Source: Terrabacter sp. MAHUQ-38 (GTDB taxonomy: Bacteria; Actinomycetota; Actinomycetes; Actinomycetales; Dermatophilaceae). Taken from it: DNA of 64,000 nucleotides. Of this stretch, positions 54,310 through 63,873 are shown one piece after another. How positions within the stretch are numbered: position 1 is the first letter of the stretch; each line of letters opens with the position of its first letter. A program made the position numbers and the translations under genes. The stretch covers positions 78,057-142,056 of the forward strand of contig NZ_JACVCU010000007.1 of the NCBI RefSeq assembly GCF_014518425.1, given 5' to 3'. A model generated the notes under the pieces. That model made no database searches and had not been told where the DNA came from. It saw nothing but the letters and a program-made list of their open reading frames with translations.

Positions 54310-55398
54310 ATGACGGTCCGCCGCTCACATCCGACGATGGTCGACGTGGCCAAGCGCGCCGGCGTCTCGCAGCCCACCGTCTCCGCCGTGGTCAACGGAC
54401 GCGCGCGCACGATCGGCATCGCGGAGAGCACCGAGGCTCGTGTCCGACAGGCCATGGAGGAGCTCGGCTACCGGCCCAATCTCGCGGCGCGCAGCCTGCG
54501 CCTTCAGCAGACGAAGACGATCGGCTTCATCACCGACCACATCGGGAGTGGCCCGTTCGGAGGCCGAATGGTGCTCGGCGCGCAGGAGGAAGCCTGGCTC
54601 GATGGTCACCTCCTGCTGCTCGTCAACACGGCAGGTGATGTGCAGCGAGCCGAGGTCGGGGTGCAGGCCCTCAATGACCGGCGCGTCGACGGGCTGCTCT
54701 ACGCGCGCATGATCTGGGGCGCCACTGACCTCCCCCCTGGCCTGTCGGCGGTGCCCTCGATGCTGATCAACTGCTGGGAGCGAGGCTCCGGTGGCGCGAC
54801 CGGCAGGGGCTTCCGGCTGCAGGGCCGCCCGTACCGTGGGCACCCGGCGGTGCTTCCATCCGAGCTCCGGGGTGGCTGGATCGCCACGACGGCGGCCCTG
54901 GACGCCGGCCACCGCAGGCTGGGCTTCATCCGAAATGTGGAGATCGATCCAGCAAGCGAGGAGCGCGAGGCAGGGTTCCGGCGTGCGCTCGCCGAGCGCG
55001 GAATCCCCGTGAACCGCCGGTGGATCGTGCGCGCCGGGAGCGGCGAGATCGACGACGGCTACCGTGCGGCGCGTGCGCTGCTCGATGCGGCCGACCGGCC
55101 GACGGCACTGATCTGCTTCAACGACCGTGTCGCCGTTGGTGCGATCGTCGCGGCGGGTGAGGTCGGGCTGCGGGTCCCGGCGGATCTGTCGGTGGTCGGT
55201 TACGACGACGACGAGGAGCTGGCCTCGCATTATCCGCCGGGGCTGACGACGGTGGCGCTGCCGCATTTCGACCTCGGGCGGGTTGCCGTCAAGGCTCTGC
55301 TGAGGTCGATCAAGCTCGGCGAGCCGCTCGACTCGCACCAGGTGGAGGGGTACCTCGTGACGCGTTCGACCTTGGGACCTCCCCCAGAGCAGGCCTGA
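54310..55398 (+). CDS. LacI-family transcriptional regulator
   Basis: A 362-residue repressor. AAGGAG precedes ATG 54310. The HTH is MVDVAKRAGVSQPTVSAVVN and the sensor domain includes GFITDHIGSGPFGGRMVLG and VVGYDDDEELASHYPPGLTT. It lies directly before the ABC importer/GH32 genes on the same strand and probably controls them through the operator at 55460. It is a paralogue of the divergent LacI gene. Confidence 0.88.
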   Translation: MTVRRSHPTMVDVAKRAGVSQPTVSAVVNGRARTIGIAESTEARVRQAMEELGYRPNLAARSLRLQQTKTIGFITDHIGSGPFGGRMVLGAQEEAWLDGHLLLLVNTAGDVQRAEVGVQALNDRRVDGLLYARMIWGATDLPPGLSAVPSMLINCWERGSGGATGRGFRLQGRPYRGHPAVLPSELRGGWIATTAALDAGHRRLGFIRNVEIDPASEEREAGFRRALAERGIPVNRRWIVRAGSGEIDDGYRAARALLDAADRPTALICFNDRVAVGAIVAAGEVGLRVPADLSVVGYDDDEELASHYPPGLTTVALPHFDLGRVAVKALLRSIKLGEPLDSHQVEGYLVTRSTLGPPPEQA

Positions 55399-55430
55399 CC
55401 ACCCGTTCTCTCCCTCTCTGGCCACCGGAG

Positions 55431-55456
55431 GGCGGTCAAGACACCTCTTGACCGCC
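55431..55456. terminator. Inverted repeat between lacI and importer operon
   Basis: GGCGGTCAAG-ACACCT-CTTGACCGCC is a perfect 10-bp hairpin 33 bases after the LacI stop. It probably terminates the lacI transcript. Its right arm also contains the -35 hexamer of the next promoter. Confidence 0.65.
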
Positions 55457-55476
55457 GATCTGATTCGTATTAGAAC
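55448..55476 (+). promoter_or_regulatory. Importer promoter with LacI-type operator in the spacer
   Basis: TTGACC (55448-55453) and TAGAAC (55471-55476) are 17 bases apart. The operator CTGATTCGTATTAG (55460-55473) lies in the spacer and overlaps the -10 box, so a bound LacI protein would block RNA polymerase. It matches the GH30 operator core at 12 of 14 bases when aligned directly, apart from two or three central changes. Confidence 0.65.
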
Positions 55477-55544
55477 TGGGTGCCACCAGTCACACCCGTG
55501 ATTCGGCAAGCGGAAATCTTCACCCACGGCCCAAAGGAGTTGCC

Positions 55545-56936
55545 ATGGATTCTTCTGCGCGCTTTAGCCCGTCGCGTCGCGCCGTTCTGTCAGGTGCTCT
55601 CGGCCTCGGGGCAACGGCGGCCCTCTCGAGCTGCAGCGCCAGCTCGGGTAGCGACTCGAAGGCCCTCACTGTCGCCTACTTCGGCGACCCCAAGTCGGCC
55701 GCCAGCCTCAGCAAGGTTGCGGACCCGTTCCGCAAGGCCAACCCCGGCGTGACGGTGAGGTTCGTGGGGACCACGGGCACTGACTGGAACGAGTTCTTCA
55801 CGAAGCTGCTGGCCCAGATCGCGGCCGGCAACCCCCCAGACATCGTCAGCGTCGCCACCGAGGGGGTCCAGCTCTTCGCCTCGAAGAAGCTGGCCGAGCC
55901 GCTCGACGAGTACGTCAAGCGCGACAAGAGTGAGCTGCAGTCCTACTTCAGCGACGTGCACCCCAGCCTGGTCGAGGCGATGATGTACGAGGGCAGCCTG
56001 TACGAGCTTCCGACGGACTTCAACTGCGGCAACATGTACTTCAACTCGAAGCTGCTGAAGCAGGCTCGCGTCGACTACCCGGCGGCGGACTGGACCATGG
56101 ACGACTTCCATGGCATTGCCAAGAAGATCTCGACCGCAGCGCCCGACGTGGTCGCCTTCAACTGGGTGGTTCGTCTCTGGGGCAGCTGGACCTCGTTCAT
56201 GTACGCCAACGGAGGCAACCTGCTGACCGAGGGCAAGTACAGCGGGGGAGACTGGCTCTGGGACACGTTCTACGCCAATGACCCGGCCGCCAAGGGCCGT
56301 GGCGGCGGCTTTCAGTGGGGCGCCCCGACCGCCAACAGCGACGCGGTCGTCGAGTCGCTCGAGTACATGCTCCAGCTGAAGCGCGAGGCGCTGGCGCCCC
56401 AGCCGGACGCCGGCGGTGGTGGCACGCTCCAGGGGCTGTTCACCAACAACAAGATCGGCATGTCGATCGGTGGCGGGTTCTGGGCCGGCGGCCTGCACAA
56501 CGCGGGGATGGGCATGAATGACTTCGACGTCCAGCTCTTCCCGAAGTGGAAGACCCAGCGGCACCTCTTCGGCACCGGCGGATTCGGCATGCTGCGCTCG
56601 TCGAAGAACAAGGAGCTTGCCTGGGAGCTCATGAAGTCGATGTCCAGTGTTGAGGGCATCAACGTCCTCACCGCCGGCAATGTCACCACCCCGGCCCGCA
56701 GGTCCATGATGACGGCCGACCGCTATGCGAGCACCGGGCCCAAGCACTGGCAGGTCTTCTACGACACGCTGACCAAGCTGCCCGACACGGCGCCCATCCC
56801 GGCCCCTCCCTACTACAACCAGATGGCCACGGCTCTTGTCTCCCGGACGACGCAAGCGCTCTCCTCAGGCAACGTCAGGTCGGCCTTGGACGGCTTGCAG
56901 GGAGACCTCGAGGGCGCCGCGAACGCGGTTACGTGA
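55545..56936 (+). CDS. Sugar ABC transporter substrate-binding lipoprotein with twin-arginine signal
   Basis: A 463-residue lipoprotein behind AAAGGAG. The signal sequence has SRRAVLSG with Arg11-Arg12 and lipobox LSSC with Cys30, so it may be exported folded through Tat. The solute-binding fold follows: VRFVGTTGTDWNEFFTKLLA, NPPDIVSVATEG and NCGNMYFNSKLLKQA. Two permease genes follow directly. The ligand is probably the oligosaccharide released by GH30 or the fructoside cut by GH32, inferred from context. Confidence 0.9.
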   Translation: MDSSARFSPSRRAVLSGALGLGATAALSSCSASSGSDSKALTVAYFGDPKSAASLSKVADPFRKANPGVTVRFVGTTGTDWNEFFTKLLAQIAAGNPPDIVSVATEGVQLFASKKLAEPLDEYVKRDKSELQSYFSDVHPSLVEAMMYEGSLYELPTDFNCGNMYFNSKLLKQARVDYPAADWTMDDFHGIAKKISTAAPDVVAFNWVVRLWGSWTSFMYANGGNLLTEGKYSGGDWLWDTFYANDPAAKGRGGGFQWGAPTANSDAVVESLEYMLQLKREALAPQPDAGGGGTLQGLFTNNKIGMSIGGGFWAGGLHNAGMGMNDFDVQLFPKWKTQRHLFGTGGFGMLRSSKNKELAWELMKSMSSVEGINVLTAGNVTTPARRSMMTADRYASTGPKHWQVFYDTLTKLPDTAPIPAPPYYNQMATALVSRTTQALSSGNVRSALDGLQGDLEGAANAVT

Positions 56937-56937
56937 C

Positions 56938-57894
56938 ATGAGCGCCTTGACCACCACCAAGCTGGCTTCACGTTCGGCCGCTCGGAGGAACCCCGAACCA
57001 GGAGCGGACCTGCGTCGGCTCCGGCGTCGCGAAACGCTGTTCGGGTACGCCATGATCGCGGCGTCACTTGCCGTCATCGTTATCTTCACCCTGGCCCCCA
57101 TCGTCGCGTCTGTGCTGCTGTCCCTGGTGAGCTGGGATGCGATCTCGCCACCGACCTTCGTCGGGTTGGGCAACTATGAGCGGCTCCTGCAGGATCAGGC
57201 TGTCATCCGCTCGTTCTGGGTGACGATCAAGCTCGCGGCCATGATCGTCGCGGCACAGGTGGTCATCGGCCTCGGCCTCGCCCTGCTCGTCCAGCGGTTC
57301 CGCTCCACGTTCCTTCGGGGTCTGTTCCGGACGGCGTTCTTCCTGCCCCTGCTCGTGTCGGCGGCCTCGATTTCGATCGTGTTCACGTACCTGTTCAACG
57401 ACAAGTTCGGCGTCGTGAACTACTACCTGGGCCTCGTGGGGATGAGCGGTGTCTCCTGGCTCGGGTCCGAGGCCGGTGCGACCGCAACCATCGTCATGGT
57501 CGCCGTCTGGCAGCAGCTCGGCTTCGTCTTCATCCTGTTCGTCGCCGCGCTCTCCTCGATACCGAGGGATGTGTTGGAGGCCGTGGCCATGGACGGTGCG
57601 GGGCCGATTCGAACGTTCTTCGCAGTGAAGCTGCCCCTCATCAGCCCGACCGTCTTCTTCGCGGCCGTCATCGGGCTGATCAATGCCTTGCAGCTGTTCG
57701 ACCAGCCATGGGTCATGACCAAGGGAGGGCCGGGTGACGCCACCACGACGACGGTCATCCTCATCTACCAGGCCGCGTTCCAGAACCTGCAGTTCGGCTA
57801 CGGCTCGGCGATCTCCGTCGTCCTCTTCGTCCTTCTCATGATCCTCACCTGGCTGCAGTTCGTGGCTGGGCGGAAGTGGGTGTTCTACGCATGA
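56938..57894 (+). CDS. Carbohydrate ABC transporter permease (MalF type)
   Basis: A 318-residue membrane protein with six spans after a basic N-terminus (LRRLRRRETLFGYAMI). The EAA loop is DVLEAVAMDGAGPIRTFFAV. It starts one base after the binding-protein stop and its own stop overlaps the next permease start (ATGA at 57891-57894). A start at 56836 would overlap the previous gene and is rejected. Confidence 0.9.
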   Translation: MSALTTTKLASRSAARRNPEPGADLRRLRRRETLFGYAMIAASLAVIVIFTLAPIVASVLLSLVSWDAISPPTFVGLGNYERLLQDQAVIRSFWVTIKLAAMIVAAQVVIGLGLALLVQRFRSTFLRGLFRTAFFLPLLVSAASISIVFTYLFNDKFGVVNYYLGLVGMSGVSWLGSEAGATATIVMVAVWQQLGFVFILFVAALSSIPRDVLEAVAMDGAGPIRTFFAVKLPLISPTVFFAAVIGLINALQLFDQPWVMTKGGPGDATTTTVILIYQAAFQNLQFGYGSAISVVLFVLLMILTWLQFVAGRKWVFYA

Positions 57895-58772
57895 CCAGCA
57901 CCGTGTTGAGCTCCAGAGCCAAGACACCCTCCGGGCTGCGGGCCCGTGTTGCTGCGCGCATCGCGGGCAGGATCCTCGCGGTGGTGGCCCTCGTGGCCTC
58001 GGCCGTGCTCGTGGCCCTCCCGATCGTGTGGGCGATCAGCACCTCGCTGCGCACACCGGCGACCTCGTACGACCAACCCCCGGCGTGGCTGCCGACGGAC
58101 CCGGTGTGGACGAACTACTCCGCGGTGTTCACGGCCGTCCCGCTGCTGACGTTCTTCATCAACAGCGTTGTCGTGACCGGCCTCATCGTCGTGCTCCAGC
58201 TCATCACGTCGACGATGAGCGGCTATGCGTTCGCCATGGTGAGATTCCGGGGAAGGAACGCGATCTTCGCCATGGTCCTGGCCACGCTCATGGTGCCTGC
58301 CCAGACCACGATCATCCCGGTCTACATCATCATCAGCAGGCTGGGTCTGGTCGACTCACGCGCGTCACTGGTGTTGCCCGTGATCGGCGGCGCCTTTGGC
58401 ACGTTTCTCATGCGCCAGTACTTCTTGCAGATGCCCCGCGAGCTGGGGGAGGCGGCCCGGGTCGACGGTGCCGGGCCATTTCGCGTGTTTCGGCAGATCT
58501 ACGCCCCACTTGCCATGGCGCCGATGGCGACCTTGGCCGTCCTGAACTTCTCGGCGTACTGGAACGAGTTCTTCCGGCCGCTGATCTTCCTTCAGGACTC
58601 GTCCAACTTCACCCTGCCGCTCGGGCTCGTCACCTTGCAGGGCAACTTCGGCACGGGCAGCGTCTCCATCGTCCTCGCGGGCATCGTCCTGGCCCTGCTG
58701 CCGAGCATCGTGGTGTTCGCGTTCACCCAGAAGTACCTCGTCGAAGGCGTGGCTGTGGGGTCGTTCCGATGA
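57891..58772 (+). CDS. Carbohydrate ABC transporter permease (MalG type)
   Basis: A 293-residue membrane protein with six spans and the EAA loop ELGEAARVDGAGPFRVFRQI. It is coupled to the preceding permease by a 4-base overlap and completes the importer. No ATPase gene follows; GH32 is next. Confidence 0.9.
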   Translation: MTSTVLSSRAKTPSGLRARVAARIAGRILAVVALVASAVLVALPIVWAISTSLRTPATSYDQPPAWLPTDPVWTNYSAVFTAVPLLTFFINSVVVTGLIVVLQLITSTMSGYAFAMVRFRGRNAIFAMVLATLMVPAQTTIIPVYIIISRLGLVDSRASLVLPVIGGAFGTFLMRQYFLQMPRELGEAARVDGAGPFRVFRQIYAPLAMAPMATLAVLNFSAYWNEFFRPLIFLQDSSNFTLPLGLVTLQGNFGTGSVSIVLAGIVLALLPSIVVFAFTQKYLVEGVAVGSFR

Positions 58773-58887
58773 CGGCAACCGATCAGCGGGTCACGGGCGT
58801 GCCTGCCGCGCCGGCATCCCCCCCGTGGGCATCAGGGCGGAACGTGTCGCGCTGCCCCCGCCCCGACACCACGACAGGAGACCCTCG

Positions 58888-60381
58888 TTGAGCCTCGACC
58901 GCCATCGGCCCGGCTTCCACTACACCCCGGCACGCAACTGGCTGAACGACCCGAACGGCCTCGTCTGGTACGACGGGGAGTACCACCTCTTCTACCAGTA
59001 CAACCCGCACGAGACCGACTGGGGCAACATGTCCTGGGGGCATGCGGTGAGCCCGGACCTGGTCAGCTGGGTCGAGCTGCCGGTCGCGATCCCGTTCACG
59101 GAGACCGAGCACGTGTTCTCCGGCAGCGTGGTCATCGACCACAGGAACACCAGCGGCTTCGGCCTCCACGGCGCGCCTGCCATGGTGGCCATCTACACCA
59201 CCCACGACCCCTCCTCCGGGCGGCAGGCTCAGGCTCTCGCGGTGAGCCACGACCGCGGTCGCAGCTGGAGCAGGTACGCGGGCAACCCGGTGCTCGACGT
59301 GGGCTCGTCGGCCTTCCGCGATCCCAAGGTGTCCTGGTACGAGGCTGGTGGCTACTGGGTGATGGTGGTCGCCCACCCGGACCAGCGGATCGTGCAGTTC
59401 TACGCCTCGGGCGACCTCCGAAACTGGCGCCACCTCAGTGACTTCGGGCCGGCTGGCGCCACAGCAGGTATATGGGAGTGTCCTGACCTGTTCCCGTTGC
59501 GCGTCGAAGGCACGGACAGTGAGACCGCGTGGGTGCTTGTGGTGAGCGTCGGCGACGGCGCCGTGGCAGGCGGATCCGGCGTTCAGTACTTCCTCGGCGA
59601 CTTCGACGGCACCACCTTCACTCTCGAGAAGAGCGCCGCCCTGGCGGGTGACGGCGACGACGATGTTCCGGCGGCGACGTGGCTGGACTTCGGGGCCGAT
59701 TACTACGCGTCGGTCTCGTTCGGTGCCACGCCTGACGGTGAGCGTGTCCTCATCGGCTGGATGAGCAACTGGGCCTACGCGGCCGTCACCCCGGCCGACG
59801 GCTTCCGCGGTGCCATGTCCGTCCCGCGTGTCCATCGGTTGGTGCGCGTGGATGGCCGACTCCGGGTTGTCCAACAGCCGGTACCCGCGCTTGAGAGCTT
59901 GCGATCTGCGTCCTCCCGCTACCGCCACCTCGAGCTCGACTCCGGCGACAAGAAGCTCCTGGAGCATCCGGGCGCCGAGCACCTCGAGATCTACGCCAGC
60001 TTCATCCCCCGCACGGCCAGCAGATTCGGCATCCGGCTTCGGGGCGGCGAGGGTGAGGAGACTGAAGTCGGATACGACGCCGCGGACGGATCGCTCTATG
60101 TCGACCGAACGCGCTCCGGGCAGGTCGACTTCCACCCACAGTTCCCGGGGACGCACCGGGCACCACTGATCCTGCACGGCGGCCGGGTCATCATCCGGCT
60201 CCTGGTCGACGTGGCGTCGCTCGAGGTCTTCGGCGGGATCGGAGAGTCCGTCATCACGGATCAGATCTTCCCGAATGCGAGCCGCCGCCGAGTCGAGTTG
60301 TTCGCAGAGCACGGCACCGTGTGCGTCGACGAGCTCCGTCTGACTTCCCTAAACCCGGTTTTCCCTAGCCCAGCAGCCTGA
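58888..60381 (+). CDS. Glycoside hydrolase family 32 (beta-fructosidase)
   Basis: A 497-residue enzyme without a signal peptide, so intracellular. The TTG at 58888 is chosen because AGGAG lies 7 bases upstream; an in-frame GTG at 58825 would add 21 residues. The five-bladed propeller has nucleophile Asp21 in WLNDPNG, transition-state Asp144 in FRDPKV and acid/base Glu196 in WECPDLF. A C-terminal beta-sandwich follows. GH32 cleaves sucrose, levan, inulin or fructo-oligosaccharides, so the importer encoded upstream may bring in fructosides. Confidence 0.9.
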   Translation: MSLDRHRPGFHYTPARNWLNDPNGLVWYDGEYHLFYQYNPHETDWGNMSWGHAVSPDLVSWVELPVAIPFTETEHVFSGSVVIDHRNTSGFGLHGAPAMVAIYTTHDPSSGRQAQALAVSHDRGRSWSRYAGNPVLDVGSSAFRDPKVSWYEAGGYWVMVVAHPDQRIVQFYASGDLRNWRHLSDFGPAGATAGIWECPDLFPLRVEGTDSETAWVLVVSVGDGAVAGGSGVQYFLGDFDGTTFTLEKSAALAGDGDDDVPAATWLDFGADYYASVSFGATPDGERVLIGWMSNWAYAAVTPADGFRGAMSVPRVHRLVRVDGRLRVVQQPVPALESLRSASSRYRHLELDSGDKKLLEHPGAEHLEIYASFIPRTASRFGIRLRGGEGEETEVGYDAADGSLYVDRTRSGQVDFHPQFPGTHRAPLILHGGRVIIRLLVDVASLEVFGGIGESVITDQIFPNASRRRVELFAEHGTVCVDELRLTSLNPVFPSPAA

Positions 60382-60573
60382 ATCCACGGCACGACCGTCC
60401 GGACCTGGCTGCGAGCCAACGCCCGATCAACGGCGACCCTCGCGGCGGATCTGCGCTGCAAGTACGCCTCCAGCTCGCCAAGCACTGCCGCCACAGAAGC
60501 ACTCCACTCGCCGACCATCCGGGCGCCCTCCCGCCTCCCGCACCTGTACCGCTCAACGACAAGGAGCCGCACC

Positions 60574-61869
60574 ATGCGCACTTCCACCCGTCACACCGTC
60601 CGAACCGTCCGGATCGTGTGCGTCACCATCACCGCAGCCCTGCTGGCCACCGGCTGCGGCCGGAGCGCGGACTCCGGGCCAGGCAAGGACGCGCCCGCCG
60701 CCGTCAGCGCGGGCAAGGCCACGGGGACGCTGGTTATGTGGTCCATGGGCGACACCGACCCAGCCCTGAAGGATCTCGCCACGAAGTTCAAGCAGGAGAA
60801 CCCGGACGTCGACGTCAAGATCACTCCGGTCCCGTGGGGCGAGGCCCACAACAAGCTGACCACGGCCATCGCCGGCGGCAACACACCGGACCTGTCGGTG
60901 ATCGGTACGACGTGGATGGCCGAGCTGGCCGCGATGAACGGCCTGCAGGCGACTCCGTCGTCGTTCACGTCGTCGGACTTCTACCCGGGCCAGTGGGACA
61001 CGACGAAGTACAAGAACACCGCGTACGGCGTGCCGTTCATCGCGAACACGATGGTGCTCTACTACCGCACCGACCTCGCCGCCAAGGCCGGCATCACCGC
61101 GCCTGCGACGGACTGGGACGGCTACCTGAAGGACCTCAAGACCCTGCAGGCCACCGCCGGCAAGCAGAACCCGAAGCTGCGCTACGCCACCGGGTGGAAC
61201 ATCGGCTTCAACTCCTGGATCTTCTGGCTGCCGCTGGTCTGGCAGCAGGGCGGTGACATCTACGACGCCGAGAGCGGCGCCTTCACCTTCGACTCGCCCG
61301 CGGTCGCCAAGGCCCTGGAGTACTACGCCAGCATCCCCACGCGGCGCATGGCACCGACCGACAAGACCGACAGCATGCAGGCGTTCCAGGCCGGACAGAT
61401 CGCCACCTACCAAGAGGGCCCGTGGGTGAACGGCAGCCTCCGCAAGGATGCCCCGAAGCTGGACAACACGTGGAAGACCGCGCCGCTGCCGTCCGGTCAG
61501 CAACCCGCCGGGTTCGCCGGCGGCAGCGACCTGGCGGTGTTCAAGAGCGCCAAGAACTCCGACGCGGCCTGGAAGTTCGTCAGGTTCCTCACCGACCCGG
61601 CCAACCTGGCGACCTATGCCAAGAGCAGCGGCAACCTGCCGGCATCGCCCGGAGCGTGGACGGCGGCGAAGTTCGACGACGACGAGCGGATGCACGCGTT
61701 CGCGGAGCAGCTGAAGGTCAGCAAGGCGCCGCCTGCCATCACGACCTGGCAGCAGGTCGCCGACGCGATCGACTCCCAGCTGGAGAGGCTGTCCCTCGGC
61801 AAGGCCACCGTCGCCGAGGTGCAGCAGACGCTGCAGTCCAAGGCCAGCAGCATCGGCGCAGGTCGCTGA
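60574..61869 (+). CDS. Sugar ABC transporter substrate-binding lipoprotein
   Basis: A 431-residue lipoprotein behind CAAGGAG. The lipobox is LATGC with Cys28. The solute-binding fold shows TLVMWSMGDTDPALKDLATK, GGNTPDLSVIGTTWMAEL and YGVPFIANTMVLYYRTDLAA. It begins the third plus-strand importer set, 192 bases after GH32. The GH3 gene at the end of the set suggests a beta-glucosidic or xylosidic oligosaccharide ligand. Confidence 0.9.
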   Translation: MRTSTRHTVRTVRIVCVTITAALLATGCGRSADSGPGKDAPAAVSAGKATGTLVMWSMGDTDPALKDLATKFKQENPDVDVKITPVPWGEAHNKLTTAIAGGNTPDLSVIGTTWMAELAAMNGLQATPSSFTSSDFYPGQWDTTKYKNTAYGVPFIANTMVLYYRTDLAAKAGITAPATDWDGYLKDLKTLQATAGKQNPKLRYATGWNIGFNSWIFWLPLVWQQGGDIYDAESGAFTFDSPAVAKALEYYASIPTRRMAPTDKTDSMQAFQAGQIATYQEGPWVNGSLRKDAPKLDNTWKTAPLPSGQQPAGFAGGSDLAVFKSAKNSDAAWKFVRFLTDPANLATYAKSSGNLPASPGAWTAAKFDDDERMHAFAEQLKVSKAPPAITTWQQVADAIDSQLERLSLGKATVAEVQQTLQSKASSIGAGR

Positions 61870-61891
61870 GCGCGGGCAGCCGTACGGACGG

Positions 61892-62878
61892 ATGACCTCC
61901 ATGCCGACGGAAACTCTCGCTGGACGCCGCGAAGCCGTGCAGCTGGGCGCCCCGGGGCCGGAGCGAAGGGCCGAGCGCCGGCGCTTCCCGCTCCGGCGCT
62001 CGGCGCGCTCACGCCAGGCCCGAGCGGCCTGGGTCCTCGCCGCGCCCTTCCTCGCGCTGTTCGCGGCGTTCATGCTGCTGCCACTGGCCTGGTCGCTGTT
62101 CATGGGCCTGAGCGACACCCAGAGCGCCGACCTGCGGACCCCGCTGGCCGTGTCGTTCATCGGCTTCGACAACTACGTGCGGCTCTTCCAGGACGACCAG
62201 TTCATCACCGCCCTGCGCAACACCGCCGTGTTCGTCCTGGTGTGCCTGCCCCTGACGCTGGCCTGCGGGCTCATCGCGGCCGTCGCCCTCGATGGCGGCA
62301 TCCGCCGGTTCCGGGCCGTGTTCCGGGTCGGCTTCTACCTCCCGGTGATCACGAGCATCGTGGCGGTCGCCGTGGTGTGGAAGACGCTGCTGGATCCGCA
62401 CTCGGGGCTGGTCAACACCGTCCTGGCGTGGTTCGGCATCCAGGGCCCCGCGTGGCTGGCGGACACCCGCTTCGCCCTGCCTGTCATGATCGTGATGGCG
62501 GTGTGGCGCAACCTCGGCACGGTCATGATCATCATGCTGGCCGGGCTGCAGTCCATCCCGGACTCCCTCAAGGAGGCGGCCGAGCTCGACGGGGCCGGGC
62601 CGTGGCAGCGGTTCTGGCGGGTCACCTTCCCGCTGTTGCGCCCCGCCCTGCTGCTCACCGCCGTGACCACCGGCATCGGCTACCTACAGTTCTTCGACGA
62701 GCCGTTCGTCATGACCGGAGGCGGACCGCTCGACTCGACCCTGTCGGCAACCATGTACGCGTACAAGCAGTTCGGCAACGGCAACTACGGCGTCGCGTCG
62801 GCTGCGGGGTACGTCGTCTTCGTCCTCATCGTCGCGCTGACCGTGCTGCAGTTCCGGGTGCTGCGAGAGAAGGAGTGA
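61892..62878 (+). CDS. Carbohydrate ABC transporter permease (MalF type)
   Basis: A 328-residue membrane protein with a long basic N-terminus (ERRAERRRFPLRRSARSRQA) and six spans. The EAA loop is SLKEAAELDGAGPWQRFWRV. It lies 22 bases after the binding-protein stop. An alternative ATG at 61901 is possible. Confidence 0.9.
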   Translation: MTSMPTETLAGRREAVQLGAPGPERRAERRRFPLRRSARSRQARAAWVLAAPFLALFAAFMLLPLAWSLFMGLSDTQSADLRTPLAVSFIGFDNYVRLFQDDQFITALRNTAVFVLVCLPLTLACGLIAAVALDGGIRRFRAVFRVGFYLPVITSIVAVAVVWKTLLDPHSGLVNTVLAWFGIQGPAWLADTRFALPVMIVMAVWRNLGTVMIIMLAGLQSIPDSLKEAAELDGAGPWQRFWRVTFPLLRPALLLTAVTTGIGYLQFFDEPFVMTGGGPLDSTLSATMYAYKQFGNGNYGVASAAGYVVFVLIVALTVLQFRVLREKE

Positions 62879-62883
62879 TCGCT

Positions 62884-63774
62884 GTGACCATCCTCGCCAT
62901 CGTTCGAACGTCGCACGGGGACACCGACCGAGCCCGGCGGCGCCGCCGCCGGGTCCGGCGCACCTGGGGTCACCCGTGGCTGTACCTGCCACTCGCCGGC
63001 GCCCTGCTGCTCATGGTGGCGCCGTTCCTGTGGATGCTGTCCGGCTCCTTCAAGCCGGAAGCCGACATTCGCGCCGTGCCGCCTGTCCTGATTCCGTCCG
63101 AGCCCACGGTGGCCAACTACCAGCAGCTGTTCAGCAAGCTCGACTTCGCAAGCATGTTCACCAACTCCGTGGTCGTGTCCCTCGCCATCACCGCGGGCAA
63201 CCTGCTCTTCTGCTCAATGCTCGGCTACGCCCTGGCCAAGCTGGAGTTCCGCGGGCAGCGCGCCCTGTTCACCGTGGTCATCGCCACGCTCATGGTGCCC
63301 GGTCTCGTGACGTTCGTACCTATGTACGTGCTCGTGGCCAACCTAAAGCTGACCGGCTCCCTGCTCGGGCTCTTCCTGCCCTTCCTGGCCGGCCCGTTCG
63401 GGGTGTTCCTGATGCGCCAGTTCATCTCCACCCTGCCCGACGAGCTGATCGACGCCGCCCGCGTCGACGGCTGCCGCGAGCTGGCCATCTTCTGGAGGAT
63501 CGTACTGCCCCTGACCAAGCCGGCCCTGGCCACGCTCGGCATCATCAGCTTCCTCGGCTCCTGGAACAGCTTCCTGTGGCCGCTGGTCGTGGCCCAGAAC
63601 GAGGACCAGTACACGCTGCCGGTCGGGCTCGCCCTGGCGAGCAGCGGACAAGACTTCACGCGCTTCGGCGTCCTGCTCGCCGGTAGCGTCATCGTCCTGC
63701 TGCCGGTGATGATCGTCTTCCTGCTGTTCCAGCGCCACTTCGTCGCCGGCATTGCCACCACCGGCCTGAAGTGA
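62884..63774 (+). CDS. Carbohydrate ABC transporter permease (MalG type)
   Basis: A 296-residue membrane protein. GTG 62884 is preferred because AAGGAG lies 8 bases upstream; GTG 62875 would overlap the previous stop but sits directly on the ribosome site. Six spans, with EAA loop ELIDAARVDGCRELAIFWRI. It completes the third importer, which again has no ATPase gene. Confidence 0.9.
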   Translation: MTILAIVRTSHGDTDRARRRRRRVRRTWGHPWLYLPLAGALLLMVAPFLWMLSGSFKPEADIRAVPPVLIPSEPTVANYQQLFSKLDFASMFTNSVVVSLAITAGNLLFCSMLGYALAKLEFRGQRALFTVVIATLMVPGLVTFVPMYVLVANLKLTGSLLGLFLPFLAGPFGVFLMRQFISTLPDELIDAARVDGCRELAIFWRIVLPLTKPALATLGIISFLGSWNSFLWPLVVAQNEDQYTLPVGLALASSGQDFTRFGVLLAGSVIVLLPVMIVFLLFQRHFVAGIATTGLK

Positions 63775-63873
63775 CCCCCGCCTGCGCGGTTGACGGCGGC
63801 GTCCTTGGGACGAAGCGCCCGCGTCGGTAACCAACTTTCCGAATCTTTGACGCCTGATGACTTGGAGAATGCC

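Noticed and set aside
58769..58891. A short plus-strand frame overlapping the second permease stop (ATGA at 58769)
   Set aside because: The 40-residue product is Pro/Ala/Arg-rich without motif; it probably only bridges to the GH32 ribosome site.
58783..60312. A 509-codon minus-strand frame opposite GH32
   Set aside because: It covers the GH32 gene, whose catalytic motifs are all intact on the plus strand; the antisense product is compositionally biased.
60261..60587. A 108-codon minus-strand frame between GH32 and the third importer
   Set aside because: It overlaps the GH32 end and the importer start, and no ribosome site or family feature supports it.
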